A DNA stretch of 64,000 nt from Amphiduros pacificus (taxonomy: Eukaryota; Annelida; Polychaeta; Phyllodocida; Hesionidae): NCBI GenBank assembly GCA_949316495.1, contig OX439000.1:10914501-10978500 (forward strand). The letters run 5' to 3'. Below the pieces are notes generated by a model. The model saw only the letters and a list, made by a program, of their open reading frames with translations, made no database searches and was not told the origin of the DNA. The position numbers were made by a program, and so were the translations under genes. Position 1 is the first letter of the stretch. The number at the start of each line of letters is the position of its first letter. Below, one piece after another: positions 1 through 11,892 of the stretch.

Positions 1-49
1 AAGATGCTTGGGTAAAGTACTAATTGACCCTGGGATCTATAATTGTGAA

Positions 50-238
50 ATTGTGAAATGGTGTTTTTACGACCCTTTCAGCAACTATGGCCATATCAGG
101 TCGACTTTCGAGCCTTTTAACCAGTGTGAAAGTAACACTGCCGGCAGTGGGAGTCAAACACACCACCTCCCGCCCTCCACTTATTAAACCATCAAAGGCA
201 CAGATCCGACACTGTACCAACTGTGCTAGTGGGGCCGG
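50..238 (-). mobile_element. tRNA-derived SINE, family 2 (probable)
   Basis: Read on the minus strand, the sequence has an A-box-like TAGCACAGTTGG (217-228) followed after about 60 bases by a B-box-like GTTTGACTC (151-159), the internal RNA polymerase III promoter layout of a tRNA head. The body continues toward the window start without a recognisable tail. It differs from the SINE at 63.4 kb. No target duplication was found, so the 3' limit is approximate; a diverged tRNA pseudogene is the alternative. Confidence 0.5.
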
Positions 239-1012
239 TTGACAATTTGGAAAACCTAAAATATATGTCTTTGATGTGGGATATGGCTGGTTGCAATATA
301 CCACATAAAAGTTTATGAGCACAACTGTTCAATATTGCAGGACATCTGGTGGTTATCATATTGTGACACTGAGATATGCATGTTTTTGTATAAATTATGT
401 AAAGTAATATGTGAATCAAACTAAATCAACCTTGAAGATATGATTTCATATGTTTTTTGATATGTGAGACTGGCCGATTCTAACTTCCCAGACAGCGTCC
501 GACACAAATGTGACTGAGACATATAGTAGCCATCAGGTTGGTTCCTATGCTCACAGGAATAATATAAACAAAGCACCTTAAGATAATAACAAACTAATGT
601 AGCTTATATGCGTCACTTAAACTGTCAGTACATGTTTACATCCTGACTGTTACAAGATGAGATTAAGGATGCAAGCAACATAACCCAAGTGTTCCACTGG
701 CCCACACATGCATTCAGTAAAGTGTCAAATCAGTAAAGTGTGGATTTAGTACTCACCAAAATGAATCTACAATATGCATGTACATCTCCTATATTTCATA
801 TGGTCATAGAAAACTTAAATGATAATGATATTTATTTAGCACTTATAGCACTGACATCAGTCAGTATCAGTTCATATCAAGTCATTTGTGTCAGTTGTCT
901 AAATAATAATTTCCGAATAATATATCTTGAGATCTTTTCTTCACTGGTCAGATTACAGCCTGTCACCTAGATTCATTGCTCTACTCTTTTCCATGAGTGA
1001 CTGGGAATATTT
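239..1012. other. Gene-free AT-rich stretch
   Basis: No convincing coding frame, RNA gene or repeat family was recognised. The short open frames have no domain-like composition. The right limit is the 3' end of the LINE that follows. Confidence 0.4.
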
Positions 1013-3663
1013 TACATCAACCCCTAGGGTTATTCAGTGCCTTAAAGTGGTAAAAACATAAACGTTTATAAAATCAATATGATATGTAAATAATCTTAAC
1101 AACACAAAATATCAACAAAATCCTTTCAATATATCAGTTATAGACATAACAAATTTGTATGAATAAATTCAATTTAAAAGACTTTAAATACCATCTGATG
1201 TTTCGCGGTTCTTGATAAATAGGCCAATGGCCTAAGTAAACAAGAGCTCCACACTTAAAATTGGTTATAAAGTCCTATTTGGTTTAAAAACGATACTATC
1301 ACAGAAGTATCTACAGTATCAAATAACGAATGTAAATCTTGCATATTAAAATATTGAGTCCAAATTATATCAAAATCGATACATTCAATTAAAACATGTT
1401 TGATAGTCAAAGCCCTTTGACATCCAATTCACTGTGGCTGATCTTGGCCTTTAGGAAGATAGCAGTGAGTCAAATGACTATGTCCAATTCTTATACGTGT
1501 TAAAACAGACTCTTCTCTTCGGTTAATTCTACAAGCACCTTTGGTTTTACCTAAAACAGGCTTAATTTCGTGTAGTTTATTAAAAATAGCTTCGTTCCAG
1601 CACAATTGCCATTTAGAACGTAAAAAAACAGTTAACTGTAATATATTTCTTAAACTCTGTATAAGGTATATATATTGGGCGCTTATCCAATGCTGCTTTG
1701 GCAGCTTGGTCAGCAGCCTCATTTCCAAAGATATCTATTTATATAAAGGGATAGATCATTTCCAAAGATTCCAATATGACCTTGTCATCAACAAATGTTC
1801 CATCAGTGTATAAACACTGATATCCAGTGAAAATAGATTTTATTTCTTTATATCTATTTATATAAAGGGATGGATCGGTTGAGTATTTCTTTAATTCTGA
1901 CATGGCTAGATTAATATTTAAAGTTTCGTAGGTCTATGGAGGTGTTTCTGGATATTGAAATTTAGCTATTTGATTTGGATTTCAATTTAAAGATTGTAAA
2001 GATTCTTTGATGCGAATGCCAAAAGTTGGTATTGTATTAGATTTACTTTCAAAAAGGTCAACATAATTTGGATTAAATATAGTATCATGGGCAGTATGTC
2101 TGAACAAGCTGCAATTTTTGCAGCATACTGAAGGGCATGCTTTTCTCTTCTTAAATCAAGAGGCAGCTCATCTGCCTCAACTGCCAAGCTATCTGCAGGC
2201 GATGTACGAAATGCACCAAGGCAAATTCGTAAACCTTGATTTTGTATAGGATCAAGCATTTTAATATAAGATGGACGTGCTGATCCATATATGATACACC
2301 CATAATCAAGCTTAGAACGTACAAGCGCTCTGTAAAATTGCAATAAAATATTACAGATCCCTCCCCAATCGGTATGGGCAAGAACCGTAATAAATCCAAT
2401 GCCTTCTGGCATTTCTTTTTAACGTATTTTATGTGCGGAATAAAAGATAATTTCCTGTCAAAAATAAGTCAAAGAAACTTGGTTTCTTCGACAACAGGTA
2501 TCCGAGTTTAGCCTCAATAAAGATCAGGATCTGGGTGAACATTCCATTGTTTACAAAAGTGCATACACACAAATTTCTTTAAAGAAAACTTAAATCCGTT
2601 ATGATCAGCTATTCTTGTAATCTATTTAAGTGTTGTTGGAGCTGTCGTTCTATTGTATGCATGCTTGTGGACCTGTAGCTTATGTTGAAATCATCAACAA
2701 AAAGTGAGCAATCTGCTCCAGGCCTCATACAATCAACAATGCTGTTAATTTTAATAATAAAAAGGGTAACAGATAATATATTACCCCATGAAACACCCAT
2801 TTCCTGATCAAATGCATCAGAAAGTGATGAACCAACTCGGACCCTGAATTGTCTATTTGACAAGAAATTTTGAATAAAAAGGGGTAAACGACCCCTTAAT
2901 CCCATATCATATAAATCACTCATTATTCCATATTTCCATGTGGTGTCGTATGCCTACCAGGTGGTCAATGGTACTTCGAGTTTTTCTAAAGCCACTTTGT
3001 GCAACAGAAATATAAGCTGCAGTTTCTAAAAACCAAACTAAACGCTCGTTAATCATTCGTTCCATTGTTTTACAGAATCTGATACAACTGGTTAAAGCAA
3101 TGGGACAATAATTATTTGAATCTGAGGAGTCTTTGCCAGGCTTAGGAATGGGAATAATAGTGGCTTCACTCCATGAAGGAGGAAAATCACCACTTTCCCA
3201 AAGTGTATTAAAAATATCCAAAAGATGCCCAAGTGATTGGTCAGGGAGGTGTTTAAGGATTTGGTAGTGGATTTGATCAGGCCCAGGAGCGGTATCATGA
3301 GATTTATCCAAAGCAAGTTTTAAATCTGATATTGTACATGATTTATTATAATATCCCAAGTTATTAGATATGAAATTTAGTTGGTGTCATTCTTTTCTAT
3401 TTTTCATTTGTTGGAATTTTGTAGAATAATTATCAGATGAGGAATTCTTGGAAATGGTTTGACCTATTGTGTTACCTATTTCGGTGGGATTTGTAATTGA
3501 TTGTTCATTATGATTAAGATGTTTGATCCTTGCTCCACCTCCCTTCCCAGTAATTTTACGCACCATATCCCAGCATTTTTTAATTGGTGAACATGTATTT
3601 AATTTAGAAACGTAATCTTTCCAACTTTTTCTTTTGCTTATTTTAATAATATAACAGGCTTTC
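1013..3663 (-). mobile_element. LINE family I (RNase H-bearing), decayed copy A
   Basis: The copy runs minus-strand: its 3' untranslated region lies near 1013-1380, the C-terminal/RNase H part at about 1400-1980 and reverse transcriptase at 1987-3663. The 3' UTR matches the tails of the 39-50 kb copies (the segment with TTTATAAACGTTTATG and AGGCACTGAATAACC), but the ATTC-repeat tail is gone. The 5' end stops where a SINE tail begins at 3664, so the endonuclease part is missing. The segment from 2894 onward is also the first unit of the 2,448-bp triplication. Family placement in the I/Nimb-like RNase H group is inference. Confidence 0.85.
1429..3663 (-). pseudogene. LINE-I reverse transcriptase/RNase H pseudogene, copy A
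   Basis: Pieces of one polyprotein are spread over several frames. At 2916-3663 lie the pre-RT linker and RT fingers (IPIPKPGKDSSDSNNY, then a block resembling PIALTSC), ending after STIDHLV. About 95 bases that should encode motif A (FFDLEKAYD) are deleted, which shifts the frame. At 2609-2923 comes motif B, with GVSWGN in place of GVPQGS, and motif C FVDDF. At 1987-2412 is the RT thumb. The 1429-1728 frame is the C-terminal connection with RREESVLTRIRIGHSH. Most of the RNase H domain, including YTDGSF through FSDSLSSL, is lost by a deletion near 1725-1790. With motif A gone it cannot encode an active polymerase. Confidence 0.85.
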
Positions 3664-3703
3664 GTGATGTAAAACCCCAAACAAACAAAAAAACAAACAA
3701 ACT
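3664..3703 (+). repeat. SINE 3' tail fragment
   Basis: The sequence GTGATGTAAAACCCCAAAC followed by CAAACAAA runs matches the 3' end of the full SINE at 63433-63747. Only the tail survives. It marks the 5' limit of the neighbouring LINE-I fragment and recurs in the other tandem units at about 6112-6151 and 8560-8599. Confidence 0.75.
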
Positions 3704-4527
3704 GACCTCTTGGTCATATGACCCTGGTCTCACTGGTCTCACTTTTAAATGTTTTGGTGTTGACTATATATTAAATATATTTGTAAAATATAGATGTAAA
3801 ATATACTATAACACATGGCCTTTGATAATCAGTCATGACGCACTGGCTGAAACTGGAAACAATTCAGTGAGAGATGTCCACCTTTTGCGACCATGCAGCG
3901 TGACTGAATCCCAGATTCGTACCACGGACCTTTTGAATTGGAGAGAGACATCTTACCTACTGAGCATGTCTCTCAAGACAGCTCTTGAACAGTTTCGTCT
4001 GCAAGTTAGTATTTTTGTGCCTTCATGCAAAATGGCTGTACCTGCTTTGAAATGTGACCTTGTTGACCTTTCCACTTTCAATCAAATTGCCTTGTTAGAA
4101 CAATAAAATCTGGCCATATTCAGATTCCTGATTATGAACTTTCATGACATTTTTGAACCTTCAAATGGGAGTTGATCAAAAATATGTACTGTAAGGGGAC
4201 AAACGTGGGGTTGATCGTTTGTTCTTTGAATTGCTAGTTACATAAGGTTATGTAATTAAAGAGCCCCGGGACATAAGTGGGGTGATCCTGCTTTTAGCAT
4301 TTGTTGCTGCCTGCCATGATCTACATGTTTACATATTGGCGTCTTTGCCTGTCAGCTATTTGCTATCTTTATTATTAATGGTGCAATCCATACTATAACT
4401 AACATTGTAATTTATATCATTAAATCAAAACTATCCATGAGAGCAACCTTTAAACATTATGTACCTTTGGAGGCAGGGACTGAAATGAGAGAGAGGTCCC
4501 ATTCTGGAGGACACCAACCCTATGACT
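3704..4527. other. Unclassified part of the 2,448-bp unit, with a weak tRNA-like stretch
   Basis: No coding region is credible. On the minus strand, GCTCAGTAGGTAAGATG (about 3954-3970) followed by GGTACGAATCT (about 3912-3922) resembles the A and B boxes of a tRNA-derived SINE. It is diverged and has no visible ends. The same stretch recurs at +2,448 and +4,896. Confidence 0.35.
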
Positions 4528-5341
4528 TTAGTGCACTGGTTGATGACAACAAGTTACCTTTGTCACTATTTATAGACCAGAGCCCTCAACAAAAGAATAA
4601 GTACTCCTCCTCATAAAGCCACATATATGAGATGTAATTCGTTGATGCCATCTCTAACTTTAAAATGAATTATTGACCATGGGAACACTCATTATCTTGT
4701 AGTGACCTGGATGGGAAATAGGCTGATAAAAAGTCATGTTGTTGACGATATATTATCATATCATAAAGACAGATGAACTGGGTTTCCTATCAGGTTAAAT
4801 GAGAGTATTCAAATAAAAGGGTTACCTTTGAACTCAGTGTGCAATTTAAAATCTAATATTTAAATAAAAATCATAATTAGTACCATGTGATGATTAGTAT
4901 ATTTGAATACTAAATTTCAGTTGCAATACAAATTATGATATAATGTCTAAACCAACCAAGCACTAATCTATGGTTTTATTTGATCTGATCCAAATACATC
5001 AACAAATATCAGTTATGATGAAGATAATGTCTGTTCATAGCTCTTGATCAAGGAAATCTTTCCGAAATAGGTAAGCCTTCAGTCTAGTCTTGAAGACGTT
5101 GACTGACACACTACTCCTAATGTCATCAGGAAAGGCATTCCAAAGTGTCAATACCACAGCTGAAAAAGCTCCATCACCCATTGTGTTCAGGCTAGGATTG
5201 GCTACTACCAGGCAGACACTGTCTTTAAACCTCAGGTTTATGTCTAATGTGAAGAAGGTCCCGCAAGTAAGAGGGATTCTTACTGTTAAAGGCCTCCTAA
5301 GCATCACGAAACTATCGACCAATGCAGTTCCCTCAGTTTCC
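4528..5341 (-). mobile_element. LINE family B, 3' end (CR1/L2-like), unit 1
   Basis: The minus-strand frame 5035-5322 ends in GDGAFSAVVLTLWNAFPDD then VFKTRLKAYLF, the pattern seen at the extreme C-terminus of CR1/L2-type LINE reverse transcriptases. Its stop is at 5035 and an AT-rich 3' UTR of about 500 bases runs to about 4528. That same limit recurs where the element reappears at 39201, 42366 and 46581, which supports it as the real 3' end. It is cut on its 5' side by the tandem junction at 5341, so no catalytic motif is present. Confidence 0.65.
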
Positions 5342-7789
5342 CCTTAATCCCATATCATATAAATCACTCATTATTCCATATTTCCATGTGGTGTCGTATG
5401 CCTACCAGGTGGTCAATGGTACTTCGAGTTTTTCTAAAGCCACTTTGTGCAACAGAAATATAAGCTGCAGTTTCTAAAAACCAAACTAAACGCTCGTTAA
5501 TCATTCGTTCCATTGTTTTACAGAATCTGATACAACTGGTTAAAGCAATGGGACAATAATTATTTGAATCAGACGAGTCTTTGCCAGGCTTAGGAATGGG
5601 AATAATAGTGGCTTCACTCCATGAAGGAGGAAAATCACCACTTTCCCAAAGTTTATTAAAAATATCCAAAAGATGCCCAAGTGATTGGTCAGGGAGGTGT
5701 TTAAGGATTTGGTAGTGGATTTGATCAGGCCCAGGAGCGGTATCATGAGATTTATCCAAAGCAAGTTTTAAATCTGATATTGTACATGATTTATTATAAT
5801 ATCCCAAGTTATTAGATATGAAATTTAGTTGGTGTCATTCTTTTCTATTTTTCATTTGTTGGAATTTTGTAGAATAATTATCAGATGAGGAATTCTTGGA
5901 AATGGTTTGACCTATTGTGTTACCTATTTCGGTGGGATTTGTAGTTGATTGGTCATTATGATTAAGATGTTTGATCCTTGCTCCACCTCCCTTCCCAGTA
6001 ATTTTACGCACCATATCCCAGCATTTTTTAATTGGTGAACATGTATTTAATTTAGAAACGTAATCTTTCCAACTTTTTCTTTTGCTTATTTTAATAATAT
6101 AACAGGCTTTCGTGATGTAAAACCCCAAACAAACAAAAAAACAAACAAACTGACCTCTTGGTCATATGACCCTGGTCTAACTGGTCTCACTTTTAAATGT
6201 TTTGGTGTTGACTATATATTAAATATATTTGTAAAATATAGATGTAAAATATACTATAACACATGGCCTTTGATAATCAGTCATGACGCACTGGCTGAAA
6301 CTGGAAACAATTCAGTGAGAGATGTCCACCTTTTGCGACCATGCAGCGTGACTGAATCCCAGATTCGTACCACGGACCTTTTGAATTGGAGAGAGACATC
6401 TTACCTACTGAGCATGTCTCTCAAGACAGCTCTTGAACAGTTTCGTCTGCAAGTTAGTATTTTTGTGCCTTCATGCAAAATGGCTGTACCTGCTTTGAAA
6501 TGTGACCTTGTTGACCTTTCCACTTTCAATCAAATTGCCTTGTTAGAACAATAAAATCTGGCCATATTCAGATTCCTGATTATGAACTTTCATGACATTT
6601 TTGAACCTTCAAATGGGAGTTGATCAAAAATATGTACTGTAAGGGGACAAACGTGGGGTTGATCGTTTGTTCTTTGAATTGCTAGTTACATAAGGTTATG
6701 TAATTAAAGAGCCCCGGAACATAAGTTGGGTGATCCTGCTTTTAGCATTTGTTGCTGCCTGCCATGATCTACATGTTTACATATTGGCGTCTTTGCCTGT
6801 CAGCTATTTGCTATCTTTATTATTAATGGTGCAATCCATACTATAACTAACATTGTAATTTATATCATTAAATCAAAACTATCCATGAGAGCAACCTTTA
6901 AACATTATGTACCTTTGGAGGCAGGGACTGAAATGAGAGAGAGGTCCCGTTCTGGAGGACACCAACCCTATGACTTTAGTGCACTGGTTGATGACAACAA
7001 GTTACCTTTGTCACTATTTATAGACCAGAGCCCTCAACAAAAGAATAAGTACTCCTCCTCATAAAGCCACATATATGAGATGTAATTCGTTGATGCCATC
7101 TCTAACTTTAAAATGAATTATTGACCATGGGAACACTCATTATCTTGTAGTGACCTGGATGGGAAATAGGCTGATAAAAAGTCATGTTGTTCACGATATA
7201 TTATCATATCATAAAGACAGATGAACTGGGTTTCCTATCAGGTTAAATGAGAGTATTCAAATAAAAGGGTTACCTTTGAACTCAGTGTGCAATTTAAAAT
7301 CTAATATTTAAATAAAAATCATAATTAGTACCATGTGATGATTAGTATATTTGAATACTAAATTTCAGTTGCAATACAAATTATGATATAATGTCTAAAC
7401 CAACCAAGCACTAATCTATGGTTTTATTTGATCTGATCCAAATACATCAACAAATATCAGTTATGATGAAGATAATGTCTGTTCATAGCTCTTGATCAAG
7501 GAAATCTTTCCGAAATAGGTAAGCCTTCAGTCTAGTCTTGAAGACGTTGACTGACACACTACTCCTAATGTCATCAGGAAAGGCATTCCAAAGTGTCAAT
7601 ACCACAGCTGAAAAAGCTCCATCACCCATTGTGTTCAGGCTAGGATTGGCTACTACCAGGCAGACACTGTCTTTAAACCTCAGGTTTATGTCTAATGTGA
7701 AGAAGGTCCCGCAAGTAAGAGGGATTCTTACTGTTAAAGGCCTCCTAAGCATCACGAAACTATCGACCAATGCAGTTCCCTCAGTTTCC
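5342..7789 (-). repeat. Tandem unit 2: LINE-I fragment plus LINE-B 3' end
   Basis: The LINE-I fragment (5342-6111) has the same RT-finger block and the same motif-A deletion as unit 1. The SINE tail is at 6112-6151 and the LINE-B 3' end at about 6976-7789, with its C-terminal frame at 7483-7770. It differs from unit 1 at scattered single bases, for example TCAGACGAGTCT against TCTGAGGAGTCT near 5570. Confidence 0.9.
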
Positions 7790-10237
7790 CCTTAATCCCA
7801 TATCATATAAATCACTCATTATTCCATATTTCCATGTGGTGTCGTATGCCTACCAGGTGGTCAATGGTACTTCGAGTTTTTCTAAAGCCACTTTGTGCAA
7901 CAGAAATATAAGCTGCAGTTTCTAAAAACCAAACTAAACGCTCGTTAATCATTCGTTCCATTGTTTTACAGAATCTGATACAACTGGTTAAAGCAATGGG
8001 ACAATAATTATTTGAATCAGACGAGTCTTTGCCAGGCTTAGGAATGGGAATAATAGTGGCTTCACTCCATGAAGGAGGAAAATCACCACTTTCCCAAAGT
8101 TTATTAAAAATATCCAAAAGATGCCCAAGTGATTGGTCAGGGAGGTGTTTAAGGATTTGGTAGTGGATTTGATCAGGCCCAGGAGCGGTATCATGAGATT
8201 TATCCAAAGCAAGTTTTAAATCTGATATTGTACATGATTTATTATAATATCCCAAGTTATTAGATATGAAATTTAGTTGGTGTCATTCTTTTCTATTTTT
8301 CATTTGTTGGAATTTTGTAGAATAATTATCAGATGAGGAATTCTTGGAAATGGTTTGACCTATTGTGTTACCTATTTCGGTGGGATTTGTAGTTGATTGG
8401 TCATTATGATTAAGATGTTTGATCCTTGCTCCACCTCCCTTCCCAGTAATTTTACGCACCATATCCCAGCATTTTTTAATTGGTGAACATGTATTTAATT
8501 TAGAAACGTAATCTTTCCAACTTTTTCTTTTGCTTATTTTAATAATATAACAGGCTTTCGTGATGTAAAACCCCAAACAAACAAAAAAACAAACAAACTG
8601 ACCTCTTGGTCATATGACCCTGGTCTAACTGGTCTCACTTTTAAATGTTTTGGTGTTGACTATATATTAAATATATTTGTAAAATATAGATGTAAAATAT
8701 ACTATAACACATGGCCTTTGATAATCAGTCATGACGCACTGGCTGAAACTGGAAACAATTCAGTGAGAGATGTCCACCTTTTGCGACCATGCAGCGTGAC
8801 TGAATCCCAGATTCGTACCACGGACCTTTTGAATTGGAGAGAGACATCTTACCTACTGAGCATGTCTCTCAAGACAGCTCTTGAACAGTTTCGTCTGCAA
8901 GTTAGTATTTTTGTGCCTTCATGCAAAATGGCTGTACCTGCTTTGAAATGTGACCTTGTTGACCTTTCCACTTTCAATCAAATTGCCTTGTTAGAACAAT
9001 AAAATCTGGCCATATTCAGATTCCTGATTATGAACTTTCATGACATTTTTGAACCTTCAAATGGGAGTTGATCAAAAATATGTACTGTAAGGGGACAAAC
9101 GTGGGGTTGATCGTTTGTTCTTTGAATTGCTAGTTACATAAGGTTATGTAATTAAAGAGCCCCGGGACATAAGTGGGGTGATCCTGCTTTTAGCATTTGT
9201 TGCTGCCTGCCATGATCTACATGTTTACATATTGGCGTCTTTGCCTGTCAGCTATTTGCTATCTTTATTATTAATGGTGCAATTCATACTATAACTAACA
9301 TTGTAATTTATATCATTAAATCAAAACTATCCATGAGAGCAACCTTTAAACATTATGTACCTTTGGAGGCAGGGACTGAAATGAGAGAGAGGTCCCGTTC
9401 TGGAGGACACCAACCCTATGACTTTAGTGCACTGGTTGATGACAACAAGTTACCTTTGTCACTATTTATAGACCAGAGCCCTCAACAAAAGAATAAGTAC
9501 TCCTCCTCATAAAGCCACATATATGAGATGTAATTCGTTGATGCCATCTCTAACTTTAAAATGAATTATTGACCATGGGAACACTCATTATCTTGTAGTG
9601 ACCTGGATGGGAAATAGGCTGATAAAAAGTCATGTTGTTCACAATATATTATCATATCATAAAGACAGATGAACTGGGTTTCCTATCAGGTTAAATGAGA
9701 GTATTCAAATAAAAGGGTTACCTTTGAACTCAGTGTGCAATTTAAAATCTAATATTTAAATAAAAATCATAATTAGTACCATGTGATGATTAGTATATTT
9801 GAATACTAAATTTCAGTTGCAATACAAATTATGATATAATGTGTAAACCAACCAAGCACTAATCTATGGTTTTATTTGATCTGATCCAAATACATCAACA
9901 AATATCAGTTATGATGAAGATAATGTCTGTTCATAGCTCTTGATCAAGGAAATCTTTCCGAAATAGGTAAGCCTTCAGTCTAGTCTTGAAGACGTTGACT
10001 GACACACTACTCCTAATGTCATCAGGAAAGGCATTCCAAAGTGTCAATACCACAGCTGAAAAAGCTCCATCACCCATTGTGTTCAGGCGAGGATTGGCTA
10101 CTACCAGGCAGACACTGTCATTAAACCTCAGGTTTATGTCTAATGTGAAGAAGGTCCCGCAAGTAAGAGGGATTCTTACTGTTAAAGGCCTCCTAAGCAT
10201 CACGAAACTATCGACCAATGCAGTTCCTTCAGTTTCT
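7790..10237 (-). repeat. Tandem unit 3: LINE-I fragment plus LINE-B
   Basis: LINE-I fragment 7790-8559, SINE tail 8560-8599 and LINE-B 3' end from about 9424, with its C-terminal frame at 9931-10218. It is nearly identical to unit 2. Unlike units 1 and 2 it runs on at its right edge into more upstream LINE-B sequence, so this end is the unrearranged border. Confidence 0.9.
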
Positions 10238-10560
10238 CTGATATGTTATCATATTTCCCGATTTCTCCCCCCCCCCCCCCCCGCATATGCTGCAGAGTTC
10301 TGCAAATATTGCAGTTCCTAAATGTCTGCCATTGCCATAATCAAAAGTCGAGGTGCCCAAAGTAATATTTCAGATGTGGTAATGACCTTGTTTGCAGATT
10401 TAGCTAATGTGTGCTTTCTTGTCACTCTGTGAGTTAAAAGTGATTCCAAGGTCAATCACTGACTGGGTGTGATGTGAGTATCACCAATTCTCACTGTGCT
10501 GATATTGTGTCGGGTAGGAGTACTGTGTCTGTCAGCACCTCAGTTTTACCCTTTGTAAAT
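9931..10560 (-). pseudogene. LINE-B reverse transcriptase C-terminal pseudogene
   Basis: This is the longest LINE-B stretch in the window. The last 95 codons (9931-10218) are open. Further upstream on the minus strand (10240-10560) the sequence still parallels the RT thumb of the CR1/L2-like LINE at 11280-11760, for example the CTGCAGAGTTCTGCA block at 10289-10303 against 11406-11420, but it is broken by a C homopolymer (about 10267-10283) and frameshifts. No YADD-type motif is preserved. It is a dead 5'-truncated copy. Confidence 0.65.
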
Positions 10561-10675
10561 ATTCTATGTAAGCACAATGTGTGATTGGTCAGTATCTACT
10601 TCCCCGTGTAAAAATAACGTCTGATTGGTGTAACTTATTGAAATCACCCAAACAAGTTCTCTACATACATCATAT

Positions 10676-10952
10676 GTGTTTGTTTGTTTGGGGTTTTACA
10701 TCACTATAAACAATATTTCAGTCATTTCGTGATGAGACCTACGTGTAGTCGACATTGTCTGCCTCACTCAATTGTCTTGTCACGGGTCCTTGACATTACA
10801 CCCCAGCTGGGCCTCAGTTCATATATGAAATTGTATCATGATTTCAATCTTGGCACGAACGGGGATCGAACTCATTATCTTTGCATCACCACAGAGGAAC
10901 TGGTGCTGACAAGCTGAAACTCTAATCAACTGTGCCACAGCCAGTGGCCTTC
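10676..10952 (-). mobile_element. tRNA-derived SINE, family 1, diverged copy
   Basis: Read on the minus strand it has the same order as the intact SINE at 63.4 kb: A-box-like TGGCACAGTTG (about 10927-10942), B-box-like GAGTTCGATCCC (about 10860-10872), a shared body (CAAGGACC, TGACA, TGAGGCAG and TCATCACGAAATGACTGAAAT blocks) and the tail TGATGTAAAACCCC then AAACAAACA at its left edge. Many substitutions indicate an older insertion. Its head lies beside the TAA-repeat tail of the next LINE. Confidence 0.8.
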
Positions 10953-10962
10953 ATATCATGGG

Positions 10963-10986
10963 TAATAATAATAATAATAATAATAA
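10963..10986. repeat. TAA microsatellite, LINE 3' tail
   Basis: About eight TAA repeats directly abut the LINE 3' terminus. The sister copy at 27.5 kb ends in ATT repeats on the opposite strand, so this is the element's own tail. Confidence 0.85.
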
Positions 10987-11019
10987 AATTTGTATCGCGC
11001 TGATACCAGATAAATCTGT

Positions 11020-11892
11020 TCATAGCGCTAAGTTCAAAACATGTGTTTTGAATAAGTGAGTTTTCAATCTACTCTTAAAAGAGTTTATATTGGGACTAGT
11101 CCTAATTTCCTTTGGTAATGCGTTCCATAGCCTAGGGCTAATGGAAGAGAATGCTCTATCACCCACTGTCTTCAGGCGTGTCTTCGGTACAACTAATTGG
11201 GTGCCGTCATTAGATCTCAGGGACCTTTCACCCTCTTTGATATGTAGCACCTCTGTTAAGTATGGGGGGGGGGGCCATACCATTTAGTGCCTTCCATGTT
11301 ATTAGGAGAATTCTAAAGAGTATTCTGGCATGTACAGGCAGCCAGTGCAGTTCTCTCAGTTTTTCGGATATGTGATCAAACTTCCTTAGTTTTCCCACTA
11401 CGCTGGCTGCAGAGTTCTGCAGGAGTTGCAACTTTCTGATCTCAGATTTAGGTAGTCCTGACAGTAGTCTGTTCCCATAGTCTAAGGCTGAGGTGACAAA
11501 GGCGTGTGTCAGAATGGTAGCCGTTTTTACGTCCATACATTTTCTGATTGCAGAAAGGTTTCTGATCTGAAAATAGCCTTTTTGACAGATTTTTCTGATT
11601 TGGGCCTTCATATTCATCTCTGTGTCAAAAATAATTCCAAGGTCAATGACTTTATCTTTTTTGCTGATTTGTGAGTCACCCACCCTGACTTCAGTCGTGG
11701 CACTGTCAGGGTTATCCAGGCTGTCGGTGCATATCAGCATTTCGGTCTTACCATCATTAATTTTCATTTTGTTTGATATTAAAAAGATTCTGATTTCATC
11801 CACATATTTTTCCAGTGAGTATTTACTGATCTCTGCCTTCCCTCCAGAGGAGTGGTCGACAGGAATGTAGATCTGCGTGTCGTCTGCGTAGA
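11020..11892 (-). pseudogene. CR1/L2-like RT, C-terminal half
   Basis: This piece starts at the palm motif YADDTQIYI (about 11865-11892, read in a different frame from the endonuclease upstream). It continues through the thumb: KMKINDGKTEMLI, DLGIIFDTEMNM and LDYGNRLLSGLPKSEIRKLQ at 11228-11803, then DGTQLVVPKTRLKTVGDRAF and SFKSRLKTHLF at 11020-11283. A G homopolymer (about 11263-11274) separates the last two frames. Motifs A and B are absent, so it is not a working polymerase. Confidence 0.85.

Larger units (their letters stand above)
2894..10237. repeat. 2,448-bp unit in three tandem copies
   Basis: Units are 2894-5341, 5342-7789 and 7790-10237; equivalent frames recur at exactly 2,448-bp spacing (2916, 5364, 7812). 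Each unit contains a minus-strand LINE-I fragment, a SINE tail, about 0.8 kb of unclassified sequence, and the 3' end of a minus-strand LINE-B. The two internal junctions are the same (GTTTCCCCTTAATCCC), with short homology to the LINE-I source CCCCTTAATCCC at 2893. Only unit 3 continues past the junction into more LINE-B, so it keeps the original right border, while unit 1 keeps the original left border. Units 2 and 3 share variants absent from unit 1, such as GGTCTAACTGG against GGTCTCACTGG. Confidence 0.95.

Noticed and set aside
3822-4106. 94-codon plus-strand frame repeated in all three 2,448-bp units
   Set aside because: Its conservation follows from recent duplication, and it has no domain or supporting context.
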